DNA of 64,000 nt. Source: Myxococcota bacterium (GTDB taxonomy: Bacteria; Myxococcota_A; UBA796). Of this stretch, positions 25,982 through 34,132 are shown one piece after another. Below the pieces are notes generated by a model, which searched no databases, was not told where the DNA came from, and worked only from the letters and a program-made list of their open reading frames with translations. Each line of letters opens with the position of its first letter. The first letter of the stretch is position 1. The translations under genes and the position numbers were made by a program. The stretch spans positions 89,858 through 153,857 of the forward strand of contig JAQXDW010000024.1 of assembly GCA_029251165.1 (NCBI GenBank), read 5' to 3'.

Positions 25982-26824
25982 CTACCAGGTCGCCGGCGTG
26001 GCTGTGAACTGAACCGCTGCAGAGACGGCCTTTCGACCGTCCTCCAGCGTGATGTCTGCCACCCCGTCCTGGTTGGCGAAGTCTCGGATGAAGTCGATCA
26101 GCTCGTCGCGGGTCATGTCGAGGTAGTCGGCGGAGTCGTAGTCCTCTCCGGTGGGAATGATCGACTCGATGACATCATCGACGAACGCATCCGCCGGGAC
26201 CGCGCCGCCGAGGATGCCGCTGGTGCTGCCATCCTCCAGGGTGCCGGTCATCACGACCAGCTCCAGGGGGATGAGGACCGGATCCTCTCCGGAGATGAGC
26301 GAGAACGGAAGCTCCGCGAGGCCTGCGGACACCGTGAACTCAGTCTGGGTGTCGAAGACGCCAGCGAACCGGCTGTTGGGCTGACCGTCGTCGCCATAGG
26401 ACAGCGGATCGACCGAGACCGCGCCGCTCTTGTCGGACAGCCCGAGCAGCACGTCGTAGCGCAGCTCGACTCCGACCTGCTCGGCGTCGGTGAGCAGCAC
26501 GATGTTGCCCTTCTTCAGATCGCTGACGATGCTCTTGTTGATCTCACCTGGCGCCAGCGGCTCGCCGGTGATGCCCGCGGCGAGGTTGAGCACGCTGGGC
26601 AGCTTGTTGTCCGCCTCGCCGTCGCCGTCGATGTCCTGACCGACCGTGGCGTCGGTGATGATCGAGAAGGTCTCCACCCGGTAGCTGCCAGCGGTGTAGG
26701 TGCTGGCGCTCTCCTCGGGGAGGGTCTCTGTGGCGGTGTCGTCGGCAGCGCCGGCGGTGGCAGTGTCGGATTCCTTGTCACCGCAGGCGAGCAGCAGGGG
26801 CAAGATGATGAGTGCAGGGCGCAT
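25982..26824 (-). CDS. Lipoprotein of unknown function
   Basis: A 280-residue lipoprotein (MRPALIILPLLLAC, Cys at 14) with a Thr/Asp/Glu linker. The body contains ATVGQDIDGDGEADNKLPSV, a calcium-binding-like DxDGDGxxD loop, and mostly beta structure with an acidic helical end (DYLDMTRDELIDFIRDFANQ). GAGGAGA precedes the ATG, and TATGTT further upstream could be a -10 box. No family recognised. It converges with the cyclophilin gene. Confidence 0.75.
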   Translation of the reverse strand: MRPALIILPLLLACGDKESDTATAGAADDTATETLPEESASTYTAGSYRVETFSIITDATVGQDIDGDGEADNKLPSVLNLAAGITGEPLAPGEINKSIVSDLKKGNIVLLTDAEQVGVELRYDVLLGLSDKSGAVSVDPLSYGDDGQPNSRFAGVFDTQTEFTVSAGLAELPFSLISGEDPVLIPLELVVMTGTLEDGSTSGILGGAVPADAFVDDVIESIIPTGEDYDSADYLDMTRDELIDFIRDFANQDGVADITLEDGRKAVSAAVQFTATPATW

Positions 26825-27052
26825 GGTGGTCTCCTCTGAGGGGACAACATACCGCCGGACGGAGGGATTCCGCTGCGCGCCGTGCTTCGCGCGTGCAGTA
26901 CCATGCCGCGATGCGCTCGCTGCCCCCGCCTCCGCTGGACCTCCCTTCCCACGACACCACCGCGGCGATCCCTGCCGGAGTCACCGCGCAGCCACATCCG
27001 CTGGCGGCCTCTGGCGCTCCTGCCTCCGCGCTTTCGCGCTGAGCTCTCCCCT

Positions 27053-27859
27053 GTGCTTCTCCTCCTCCTCGCCTGCCACACCGTTCCCCATGACGCCCGG
27101 CACACCGACTGCGCCACCTGCCATGCCCCGCAGGTCGCCGCGTGGTCCGAGAGTCGACACGCGGTCGCCTACAGCAACCCCATCTTCCAGCACAGCTGGG
27201 CAGAGACTCAGGATCCATGGTGCCTGACCTGCCACCTGCCCGACGACGGCGTGACCTGTGGGACCTGCCATGGCCTGAAGAAGCAGACCTGTGCAGACTG
27301 CCATGAATTCGACCTGCCTCAAGCACTGGGCGGGGCAGCGTCGGGCACGCTGGGACAGAGCACCGTCTCAGAGTGGCGCGCCTCTGGTGCTGCGGCAGCG
27401 GGAACCGGCTGCATCGACTGTCACCCCCCGCACCATCCTGCCGGTGGACACGACCGGGGGCGGGTGCGCGCAGCGGTGGATGCTGCCGTGGTGGCCCGAG
27501 GCGACACGGTCGAGGCAGCGATCTCTGTCGACGGCATCGGCCATGCCTTCCCGACCGGCGATCCGTTCCGGCGGCTCCAGCTCTCGGTCTGTGCAGACCT
27601 CACCTGCACCCAGCCGCTCGCCCGGGTCGAGCTGGAGCGCCGCCTGGAGCGCACCGACGACGGCAGCTGGATGCTCGACCGCGACACCCGGATTCCACCG
27701 CCCGCCGACGGACTCCGTGCCGCGCGATCGTTCACGCTGCATGCCCCCGGAGCGGTCGCCTGGGAGCTGGTGATGCACCTCACCGATCCACAGCACGCAG
27801 CGGAGCTGGGCCCTCGTGCTGGGTATATTGTCGCCACTGGACCCGTGGAGCGCCCATGA
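27053..27859 (+). CDS. Multihaem cytochrome c-like lipoprotein (five CxxCH)
   Basis: Five haem c attachment motifs lie in the first 125 residues: CATCH, CLTCH, CGTCH, CADCH and CIDCH, with a spacing and WSESRHAVAYSNPIFQHSW context like cytochrome c554/NrfB-type multihaem folds. The rest is a beta domain with an additional HPAGGHD His cluster (RVRAAVDAAVVARGD, HAFPTGDPFRRLQLSV), as in exported multihaem proteins that use distal His ligands. I chose the GTG at 27053 because it gives a lipoprotein signal (VLLLLLAC); the frame stays open upstream to 26882. It would carry electrons in the periplasm or at the surface. It overlaps the next gene by four bases (ATGA). Confidence 0.82.
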   Translation: MLLLLLACHTVPHDARHTDCATCHAPQVAAWSESRHAVAYSNPIFQHSWAETQDPWCLTCHLPDDGVTCGTCHGLKKQTCADCHEFDLPQALGGAASGTLGQSTVSEWRASGAAAAGTGCIDCHPPHHPAGGHDRGRVRAAVDAAVVARGDTVEAAISVDGIGHAFPTGDPFRRLQLSVCADLTCTQPLARVELERRLERTDDGSWMLDRDTRIPPPADGLRAARSFTLHAPGAVAWELVMHLTDPQHAAELGPRAGYIVATGPVERP

Positions 27860-30051
27860 CCCTTCGCCCCCTCCTGCCGATCGGCATCCTGCTCGCGCTG
27901 GCCTGCGGAGGCGGAGGCGGCGACGTCACGTCAGAAGCACCGCAGGCGATCCCCCCGCAGGCGACCCCGCCCCTCGAGGGCTACGCCTACCTCCCCGGAC
28001 CCGACGGCGGCGCCTCAGGTGCCCGATTCAGCCAGCTTGCACCCGGCGCAGCGGTCTTCGTCGGCGTCGACGATGCCAACCTCCGCGATGCCGATGAGGC
28101 GGTCCTTGAGACCCTGCGGCTCGGCAGCACCGTGACCATCATCGCGATCGACAGCGCGCCGGTCGAGGTCGTCGACCGCATGAACGTCTGGTACCAGGTG
28201 CGGCTGGCAGACGGAACCGAGGGGCGGCTGTTCGGGGGCCTCTTGACCCCGTTCGGCGGCCGTGAATTCCTGGAGGAGGTCAGCGGCGAGCGGGGCTGGG
28301 CGGTGACCTTTGCCCCAGACGGTCGACCCCGACTGCGCACCGACAAGGCCCCCGGCTCCGACGAGGCGATCACCCTCGATCTCAACCCCAGCGACCGGTT
28401 CGTCGGCGGTCAGATGACGGTCAGCACCCGAAGCTGGGGAGACCTCGAGGTGCGGTTTGACGTGATGCAGTGCCGACTCGACGGCGGAGCCGCCCCGGAG
28501 TGCAGCACGGCCACCGCCCGGATCGGTGCAGACAGCTCATCTCTGGAGCAGCTCACCCCGCCGGACCCCTGGCAGTACGCCGAGCCATGGAGCGAGCCGA
28601 GCTGTGAGGGCGGCACGAGCCTGGCCGTCTCTCTGCGCGAGACCACCGGTCCGGTCGTGCAGCGCATGGAGGTCCCGATGTACATCCGGGGACCAGACAC
28701 CGAGGTCCGCTGCTTCGACATCGGCGCGGTCAGCAGCGGCAGCCACCAGGGCAAGACCGTCACCTCTTGTGTGCAGATCTACCACGAGAAGAGCGGCGAG
28801 GTCACCGCAGCCTCCGCCCGATACCTCCGCGACGACGAAGGATGGATCGAGCTGCCCTGCGCATCGGACATGAACGAGGGGGCTGCGATCCAGGCCCAGC
28901 TGGTGCGGGACCGCGTCCGGGTCACCGTCGATGCCAGCATCAGCGGCATTGACGGCATCGACCACACCGCTGCGCTGCACCTCAGCGACCACACCTTCCC
29001 CTACGATCACCACGCCCCAGGCACAGACCGCGCGACCCTCACCCCGGTCTTTAAAGACCCAGCGCTCGGGCAGGTCTACGCCAGCACGGACGCCCTGGTG
29101 GTTCCCCTCCCCGACGACACCGAGCTGCGCTACCGCTGGGAGCCGACGCTGAGCTGGTCTGGGGATGCCCCAGCGGTCGAGTACCGCGTGCAGACGATGG
29201 GCTGTGATGGCATCGCAGAGCGCCTGATCAACATCGAGCCCGAGGTGAGTGCAGCGGATCTGGAGACCGTCACGACCCTCACCGATGGCACCCCGGTCGG
29301 CCGCCTTCGCTCCCTCGCGCACCCGACAAGCACCCGACTCCTCAGCGAATTTGAGGCGCTGAAGTCCATCCCGAGCTCCGGCGACTTCGACCCGAGCATC
29401 AGCCGCGAGGCGCTGCTGGCGAAGGATCCCTGGCTGTTCATCGAGGCCCCCTGGGGACAGCACGTCCTGCTGTCTCGCGCCGACCTGACTCCCCCGGCGT
29501 GGTGCGAGCCGATCCTCTACGCCTACGCCGATCCGCCAGCCGAGATCCACATCGCGCCCCGGGCACCGCTGTCGTTTTTTAAGACCATCCCGCACGCCCC
29601 TGATGGCTGGCAGGGCATCGCGCAGCCCGACGGCAGCGTGATTGTGGACGGTCGGCGCTGGCCGGAGCTGTTCTGGGAGGGCCGCAGCGGGTGGTTCGCG
29701 CTGCCGGCGGACGGGGTCGTGGTCGCGGAGGCGGACCTCGCGGCGTACCTGACCACAGCGCTGCACGCCCAGGGCCTCCAGGACCACGAGGTGGACGACT
29801 TCCTCGATGCCTGGCTGCCCGACCTTGAGGGCCAGGGGCCGGTGTGGATCGGCTTCCACTCCCCCGACGCCATCGCGCAGCACGGTCCGCTGGACATCAC
29901 GCCCCCGCCCGACACCCTCATCCGGGTGCTGATGGACGCCACCCCGACCGATGCGCCCCCAGACTGGGACGGATCCCTTCCCGACTTCGCCCCCGTCCCA
30001 CAGCGCACGGGCGTCGTCGTCGTCGAGTGGGGCGGAATGACCCGCGAGTAG
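27856..30051 (+). CDS. Large lipoprotein with SH3-like and C-terminal FWEG domains
   Basis: A 731-residue lipoprotein (MTLRPLLPIGILLALAC, Cys at 17), coupled to the cytochrome gene. Residues about 60-130 look like a bacterial SH3 domain (STVTIIAIDSAPVEVVDRMNVWYQVRLADGTEGRLF). A long beta-rich middle follows with paired Cys residues. The last 200 residues contain GWQGIAQPDGSVIVDGRRWPELFWEG, then DHEVDDFLDAWLP and LIRVLMDATP. I have seen that order (LFWEG, D-FxxxWLP, PDTxIRVxM) in other bacterial surface proteins of unknown function. It may organise envelope complexes with the multihaem protein. Confidence 0.82.
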   Translation: MTLRPLLPIGILLALACGGGGGDVTSEAPQAIPPQATPPLEGYAYLPGPDGGASGARFSQLAPGAAVFVGVDDANLRDADEAVLETLRLGSTVTIIAIDSAPVEVVDRMNVWYQVRLADGTEGRLFGGLLTPFGGREFLEEVSGERGWAVTFAPDGRPRLRTDKAPGSDEAITLDLNPSDRFVGGQMTVSTRSWGDLEVRFDVMQCRLDGGAAPECSTATARIGADSSSLEQLTPPDPWQYAEPWSEPSCEGGTSLAVSLRETTGPVVQRMEVPMYIRGPDTEVRCFDIGAVSSGSHQGKTVTSCVQIYHEKSGEVTAASARYLRDDEGWIELPCASDMNEGAAIQAQLVRDRVRVTVDASISGIDGIDHTAALHLSDHTFPYDHHAPGTDRATLTPVFKDPALGQVYASTDALVVPLPDDTELRYRWEPTLSWSGDAPAVEYRVQTMGCDGIAERLINIEPEVSAADLETVTTLTDGTPVGRLRSLAHPTSTRLLSEFEALKSIPSSGDFDPSISREALLAKDPWLFIEAPWGQHVLLSRADLTPPAWCEPILYAYADPPAEIHIAPRAPLSFFKTIPHAPDGWQGIAQPDGSVIVDGRRWPELFWEGRSGWFALPADGVVVAEADLAAYLTTALHAQGLQDHEVDDFLDAWLPDLEGQGPVWIGFHSPDAIAQHGPLDITPPPDTLIRVLMDATPTDAPPDWDGSLPDFAPVPQRTGVVVVEWGGMTRE

Positions 30052-30054
30052 CCC

Positions 30055-30882
30055 TCAGTAGACGCCCGTCCACTCCGCCGGTGCGTACTGGAAGAGCTCC
30101 CCCAGCGCGATGGTCGTCTGGGCGCCGTAGAACACGCTGGTGACGTTTGCTGCATACCAGGGCGTGACCCAGGAGCCGGAGGCGTCCGCTCGGGCGATGG
30201 TGTTGCCGGCGGTGTAGAAGCCCCAGGACCACGACGGCAGGGTGGTCATCGGGCAGGACCCCTTCCAGGTCAGCGAGCCATCGCTGGTGGAGGGCGAGAC
30301 GGTGAACGCGTAGTCGACGGTGCCGTCTGAGGCCCCCTGGTACGTCATGCCGACATCCCCCAGCGCGGCGCTGCCGTAGGAGAGCAGGTAGAGGTCCGCC
30401 GCGCAGCTGAAGCCCTCGCCGGCCCAGCCATCCGGGCTGGCGACCAGCTCAATGGAGGCATTCGCGGAGAGGATCGCCCCCTGCCCGGTCTGCGTCTGGA
30501 GCGAGGCACCGAAGCCGAAGTACATCGGGTAGTTGTAGCCGGGGAACGGGGTGAAGGCGGTCGCCATGCTGACGGTGTACGGACCGCCGCAGTCGCCCTC
30601 GCCGTAGCACTCGTCGTCCGCGCAGTCGGTCAGGCCGTCGCGGTCGTTGTCCATCCCGTCGGTGCAGTCCTCCAGACAGAAGTCGAGGCACTCGTCGTCC
30701 TCGCAGTCGGTCAGGCCGTCGCGGTCGTTGTCCACCCCGTCGATGCAGTCTGTCTCGGAGTCGACCGCTGTGTCGGTGTCAGACACCTCCAGGCAGAGCC
30801 CGTCGTCGCCCATCACGAAGCCGTCCGGACACGCCGCCTTGTCGCCACAGGCGATGAGGAGCAGGGCGAGCAGGCGAGACAT
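30055..30882 (-). CDS. Lipoprotein with CxDGxDND-type repeats
   Basis: A 275-residue lipoprotein (MSRLLALLLIAC, Cys at 12) with a good GGGAGG box. After a Cys-rich start (ACPDGFVMGDDGLC) it has two near-identical repeats, CIDGVDNDRDGLTDCEDDEC and CTDGMDNDRDGLTDCADDEC, of the acidic Ca2+-loop type common in Myxococcota surface proteins. The C-terminal 160 residues are a Tyr/Trp/Ser-rich beta domain (NYPMYFGFGASLQT, SLTWKGSCPM, WSWGFYTAGN). Ligand unknown. It lies three bases from the convergent large lipoprotein and downstream of the phosphatase on the same strand. Confidence 0.8.
   Translation of the reverse strand: MSRLLALLLIACGDKAACPDGFVMGDDGLCLEVSDTDTAVDSETDCIDGVDNDRDGLTDCEDDECLDFCLEDCTDGMDNDRDGLTDCADDECYGEGDCGGPYTVSMATAFTPFPGYNYPMYFGFGASLQTQTGQGAILSANASIELVASPDGWAGEGFSCAADLYLLSYGSAALGDVGMTYQGASDGTVDYAFTVSPSTSDGSLTWKGSCPMTTLPSWSWGFYTAGNTIARADASGSWVTPWYAANVTSVFYGAQTTIALGELFQYAPAEWTGVY
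30607..30750. repeat. 63-base direct repeat inside the lipoprotein gene
   Basis: Two copies (30607-30669 and 30688-30750, period 81) differ at only a few bases and encode the two DGxDNDRDGLTDC motifs. The high DNA identity suggests recent duplication or gene conversion. Confidence 0.8.
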
Positions 30883-30901
30883 GAGACCTCCCGCAGACAC
30901 T

Positions 30902-30933
30902 GTACTCCTCATGCCACGTACTCCTCATGCCAC
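30902..30933. repeat. Perfect 16-base tandem repeat upstream of a lipoprotein gene
   Basis: GTACTCCTCATGCCAC occurs twice head to tail (30902-30917, 30918-30933), between the phosphatase stop and the next lipoprotein start. On the minus strand each copy contains ATGAGGAGTAC, and the last copy forms TACAGT (30898-30903), a possible -10 box for the lipoprotein gene. Confidence 0.85.
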
Positions 30934-30935
30934 GC

Positions 30936-31481
30936 TCACTGCCCGCTGGACGCCATCGCCGCGGCGAAGTGGTGCAGCACCGCTTCCTGGTCGCTCGTCT
31001 CGATGGAGCCCGGTCGGAGGCTGCGGACGTGCGCGATGGCATCCTCCGGGGTCATGCCATCCCAGATGAACCACGACGCGAGGAAGGTGCCGGTGCGCCC
31101 CATGCCCGCAAGGCAGTGGACCCCGACGCCCTCGCCACGCGCCATCGCAGGCCCGATGGTGGTGACGAAGTGGTGGAGCTGGTGGAGCTGGGGGGCGGTC
31201 ATGTCGGGGACCGGGATGTGCACCACCACGAGATCAGCCTCCGCCGCGAGGACGGGATCGGTGCCGGACTCGGTGAGCGAGATGAGCAGCGAGACGCCTT
31301 CTTCGCTGGCCCAGGACAGCTCTGCCTGAGACGGCTGCGGCATGCCGGCGAGCTGCTCGTCAATGACCCAGGAGAAGCCCGAGAAGCCCGAGAAGCCGGA
31401 GTAGTCGTAGGGACTGGTCATGGCACCGCCAGTGTCGTAGGGCATGGGGGCGCAGCCGATGAGAGCGGAGAGAAGAATCAT
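30936..31481 (-). CDS. DUSP23/VHZ-like dual-specificity phosphatase lipoprotein
   Basis: A 181-residue protein with lipoprotein signal MILLSALIGC (Cys at 10) and a Ser/Gly/Phe linker with GFS-GFS-GF repeats. The phosphatase domain matches atypical dual-specificity phosphatases of the DUSP23 type: VSLLISLTES, VVHIPVPDMTAP (general-acid Asp about 93), VGVHCLAGMGRTGT (catalytic Cys about 123, Arg about 129) and RSLRPGSIETSDQEAV, the last nearly as in the animal enzyme. All catalytic residues are kept, so it should hydrolyse phosphate esters, but outside the cytoplasm. Substrate unknown. TACAGT nine bases before the ATG could be a -10 box. Confidence 0.88.
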   Translation of the reverse strand: MILLSALIGCAPMPYDTGGAMTSPYDYSGFSGFSGFSWVIDEQLAGMPQPSQAELSWASEEGVSLLISLTESGTDPVLAAEADLVVVHIPVPDMTAPQLHQLHHFVTTIGPAMARGEGVGVHCLAGMGRTGTFLASWFIWDGMTPEDAIAHVRSLRPGSIETSDQEAVLHHFAAAMASSGQ

Positions 31482-31501
31482 CACAGCGTTACTGTATCCC
31501 G

Positions 31502-32416
31502 ATGAACCCCTACCCTTCACCCTCACAGCGCGACGAGCAGGTCCGCCAGACCGCCGCAGCCATCGGCGGCGAGGTCGTTCCGTACGGCGAGAGCGTGGAG
31601 GGGCGGCCGCTGCTGGCGATACGCAAGCCCGGCGACGGCCCGGCGGTGCTGGTGTGCGCCAACATCCACGGCATCGAGTACATCTCCGCCCAGGTCGCCC
31701 TGCGCTTCGCCCGGATCGCAGACCTTCCAGCCGAGGTCTGGATCGCGCCGTGCCTCAACCCCGACGGCTACGCCGCGACCTGGGCGGCAGAAGGAGCGGG
31801 GCGGCTGGGCGCGCTGCGCAAGAACGCCAACGGCGTGGATCTCAACCGCAACTTTCCGATGCCCTGGGGCGCGAAGCCGTCGTGGATTCCCGGAGCCGGC
31901 TCGACCCATCCCGACGACGCGACCTGGCGCGGTCCCGCTCCCGCCAGCGAGCCAGAGGTGTCCGCCCTGATCGCGCTGATGAACCGGATCACGCCCTGGG
32001 CTGGGGTGAACCTGCACAGCTTCATGGGCACCCTCATCCCGCCCCGGGTGCTCCACCTCGCCGATCACCGCGCCTACGCCCGGCTCGCCAGGGCGGTGCG
32101 TGCGGAGCAGACTCACGCCCGCTACCGGCGGCTGTGCTTCCCACCACTCGACGTCTTCACCGGAGAGCAGGAAGACTTTCAGCACCACATTCTCTGCACC
32201 TGGGCGGTGTGCATGGAGACCTTCACCCTGCCCGCCAGTCTCTGGCAGCGCCGTCGACGAAAGGGGCTGTTCTGGCGCTTCAACCCCATCGACCCAGCCC
32301 CCTGGATCACCAGCGATGCTGCCGGTGTCACCGCCTTCCTCGCTGCCGCCCTGCGGCTGGATCGGCCGAAGCGTCGTCCGGGCGCTCAGCCAAGGCTCCT
32401 GCCGGGGGTACAATAG
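31502..32416 (+). CDS. M14-family zinc carboxypeptidase
   Basis: A 304-residue protein without signal peptide. Zinc site: HxxE at H56/E59 (ANIHGIEY) and H172 (GVNLHSFMG). Substrate carboxylate and side-chain contacts: NANGVDLNRNFP. Catalytic Glu: about E239 (CMETFTLP). This is the M14 metallocarboxypeptidase set, closest in style to the small bacterial MpaA (murein peptide amidase) group that cleaves gamma-D-Glu-diaminopimelate links in recycled muropeptides. The cytosolic location fits MpaA. Divergent from the phosphatase (20-base gap) and directly upstream of the AGPS gene, probably one transcript. Confidence 0.88.
   Translation: MNPYPSPSQRDEQVRQTAAAIGGEVVPYGESVEGRPLLAIRKPGDGPAVLVCANIHGIEYISAQVALRFARIADLPAEVWIAPCLNPDGYAATWAAEGAGRLGALRKNANGVDLNRNFPMPWGAKPSWIPGAGSTHPDDATWRGPAPASEPEVSALIALMNRITPWAGVNLHSFMGTLIPPRVLHLADHRAYARLARAVRAEQTHARYRRLCFPPLDVFTGEQEDFQHHILCTWAVCMETFTLPASLWQRRRRKGLFWRFNPIDPAPWITSDAAGVTAFLAAALRLDRPKRRPGAQPRLLPGVQ
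32409..32414 (+). promoter_or_regulatory. Possible -10 box for AGPS-like gene
   Basis: TACAAT lies at the end of the carboxypeptidase gene, 20 bases before the preferred AGPS start. No convincing -35 box was found, so it may be a chance match. Confidence 0.3.
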
Positions 32417-32434
32417 GCTCAAACCGAGGTGCAT

Positions 32435-34108
32435 GTGGATTACAGTCGCGAGAAGCTCAAGTGGAACGGCTGGGGATGGCTTGCGCAGGACTTCGATCTG
32501 CATGGTCGGGAAGAGGGCCTCTGGGCGTTCCTCCAGTCACAGCTCGGCATCGACGACCTCCCCAACACCCCGGCAGTCGCGATGGAGGACATGCCCCTCC
32601 CCGAGAACCGCCTCAGCAGATCGCAGATCGCAGAGCTGCGCGGACTGCTGACGGAAGATCGGGTGTGTGTGGACCGCTACGAGCGGCTGTTTCACGCCTT
32701 CGGGAAGAGCTACCACGACCTCATCCGGCTGCGACGGGGAGACCTCGACGAGGTCCCTGATGGCGTGGTCTACCCAGAGTCGTCCGATGAGCTGGCGGCC
32801 CTCACTCAGTTCGCCACCACCCACCACCTCGCGCTGATTCCCTACGGCGGCGGCAGCAGCGTGGTCGGCGGCATCGAGGCACGGGCCGGCGGGCGCGCTG
32901 GGGTGCTGACGGTGGACCTCACCCGGATGAACCGGGTGCTCGACATCGACGAAGAGTCCCTGCTCGCGACGGCAGAGGCGGGCATCTACGGTCCGCAGCT
33001 GGAGGAGCACCTCCAGAAGCACGGCTACACGCTGGGGCACTACCCGCAGTCGTTCCAGTTCTCGACCCTCGGCGGCTGGATCGCTGCCCGAGGAGCCGGG
33101 CAGCAGTCCAACCGCTACGGCTCGGCGGCGAAGTTCTTTGCTGGGGCCACTGTGGTCACGCCCTGCGGCACCCTGCACAGCATCACCACCCCCAACTCCG
33201 CTGCGGGGCCGGATCTGCGGCACCTCATCGCCGGCTCTGAGGGGGTCTTCGGGTTCATCACCGAGGCCACCGTCCGGCTCCACCCCCTGCCGACCGCCCG
33301 AGACTACCGGGGCTTCTTGTTCTCCGAGTTCAAGGCCGGTGCCGACGTGATCCGACAGATCATGCAGGAGCACGTCGACGTCGCCATGCTGCGGCTGTCG
33401 GATGCCGACGAGACGTGGTTCCTCAGCCAGTTCAAGTCCATCGGAAAGCCCGCGAGCTGGGCATCGAAGGCCACGAGCGCGGCCCTCGATCTTGTGGGCG
33501 TCGGTGAGAAGCCGTGCGTGCTGCTGGTGGGCCTCGAGGGCACAACCACCTCGACCTCCGCCAGCCGGGTCGCGATCGCACGGATTGCGATGGGAGCCGG
33601 CGGGATTCCGATCGGCGCCAAGCCCGGAAAGGGATGGTACGGGACACGCTTCGACATGCCATACCTGCGAGACGCCCTCCTGGAGCGCGGGGTTGGCGTG
33701 GACACGCTGGAGACCTCGACGACGTGGTCGAATGTTCAGCACCTACACCAGGTGGTTCGCAAGCAGATCGCGACCTCGATCCGGAGGCACACCCGCGTCG
33801 GAAATGGCGAGCCGATCGTGATGGCGCACATCTCGCACAGCTATACAGACGGGGCGAGTCTGTACTTCACGTTCATCTTCCCGATGTCGCTTCAGGCTCC
33901 AGTGGAGCAGTGGAGGGCGATCAAGCGCGAGGTCTCGGACGCGATCTTAGAGAACGGGGGAACGATCAGTCACCACCATGGGGTCGGGACGGACCACCGG
34001 GACTGGATGACCGGAGAGAAGGGCGAGCTGGGAATTGCGATGCTCAAGGCGGTGCGGGACAGCGTGGACCCACACGGCCTGATGAACCCCGGCAAGCTGC
34101 TTCCGTAG
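32435..34108 (+). CDS. agps: Alkyldihydroxyacetonephosphate synthase-like FAD enzyme (ether-lipid synthesis)
   Basis: About 557 residues, cytosolic. It swaps the acyl chain of acyl-DHAP for a fatty alcohol, the key step to ether lipids and plasmalogens. Signatures: KWNGWGW at the N-terminus; an FAD-binding PCMH domain (LIPYGGGSSVVGGIE; SFQFSTLGGWIAARGAGQQSNRYG; AGSEGVFGFITEATVRLHPLP); and the AGPS catalytic end AHISHSYTDGASLYFTF, NGGTISHHHGVGTDH (active-site His run) and DPHGLMNPGKLLP. All fit AGPS better than D-lactate or glycolate oxidases. I prefer the GTG at 32435, with GAGG five bases upstream; a GTG at 32429 is possible. Ether lipids are known developmental signals in Myxococcus. Confidence 0.93.
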   Translation: MDYSREKLKWNGWGWLAQDFDLHGREEGLWAFLQSQLGIDDLPNTPAVAMEDMPLPENRLSRSQIAELRGLLTEDRVCVDRYERLFHAFGKSYHDLIRLRRGDLDEVPDGVVYPESSDELAALTQFATTHHLALIPYGGGSSVVGGIEARAGGRAGVLTVDLTRMNRVLDIDEESLLATAEAGIYGPQLEEHLQKHGYTLGHYPQSFQFSTLGGWIAARGAGQQSNRYGSAAKFFAGATVVTPCGTLHSITTPNSAAGPDLRHLIAGSEGVFGFITEATVRLHPLPTARDYRGFLFSEFKAGADVIRQIMQEHVDVAMLRLSDADETWFLSQFKSIGKPASWASKATSAALDLVGVGEKPCVLLVGLEGTTTSTSASRVAIARIAMGAGGIPIGAKPGKGWYGTRFDMPYLRDALLERGVGVDTLETSTTWSNVQHLHQVVRKQIATSIRRHTRVGNGEPIVMAHISHSYTDGASLYFTFIFPMSLQAPVEQWRAIKREVSDAILENGGTISHHHGVGTDHRDWMTGEKGELGIAMLKAVRDSVDPHGLMNPGKLLP

Positions 34109-34132
34109 GCACAGGACTCCGACGCGCGCGGG

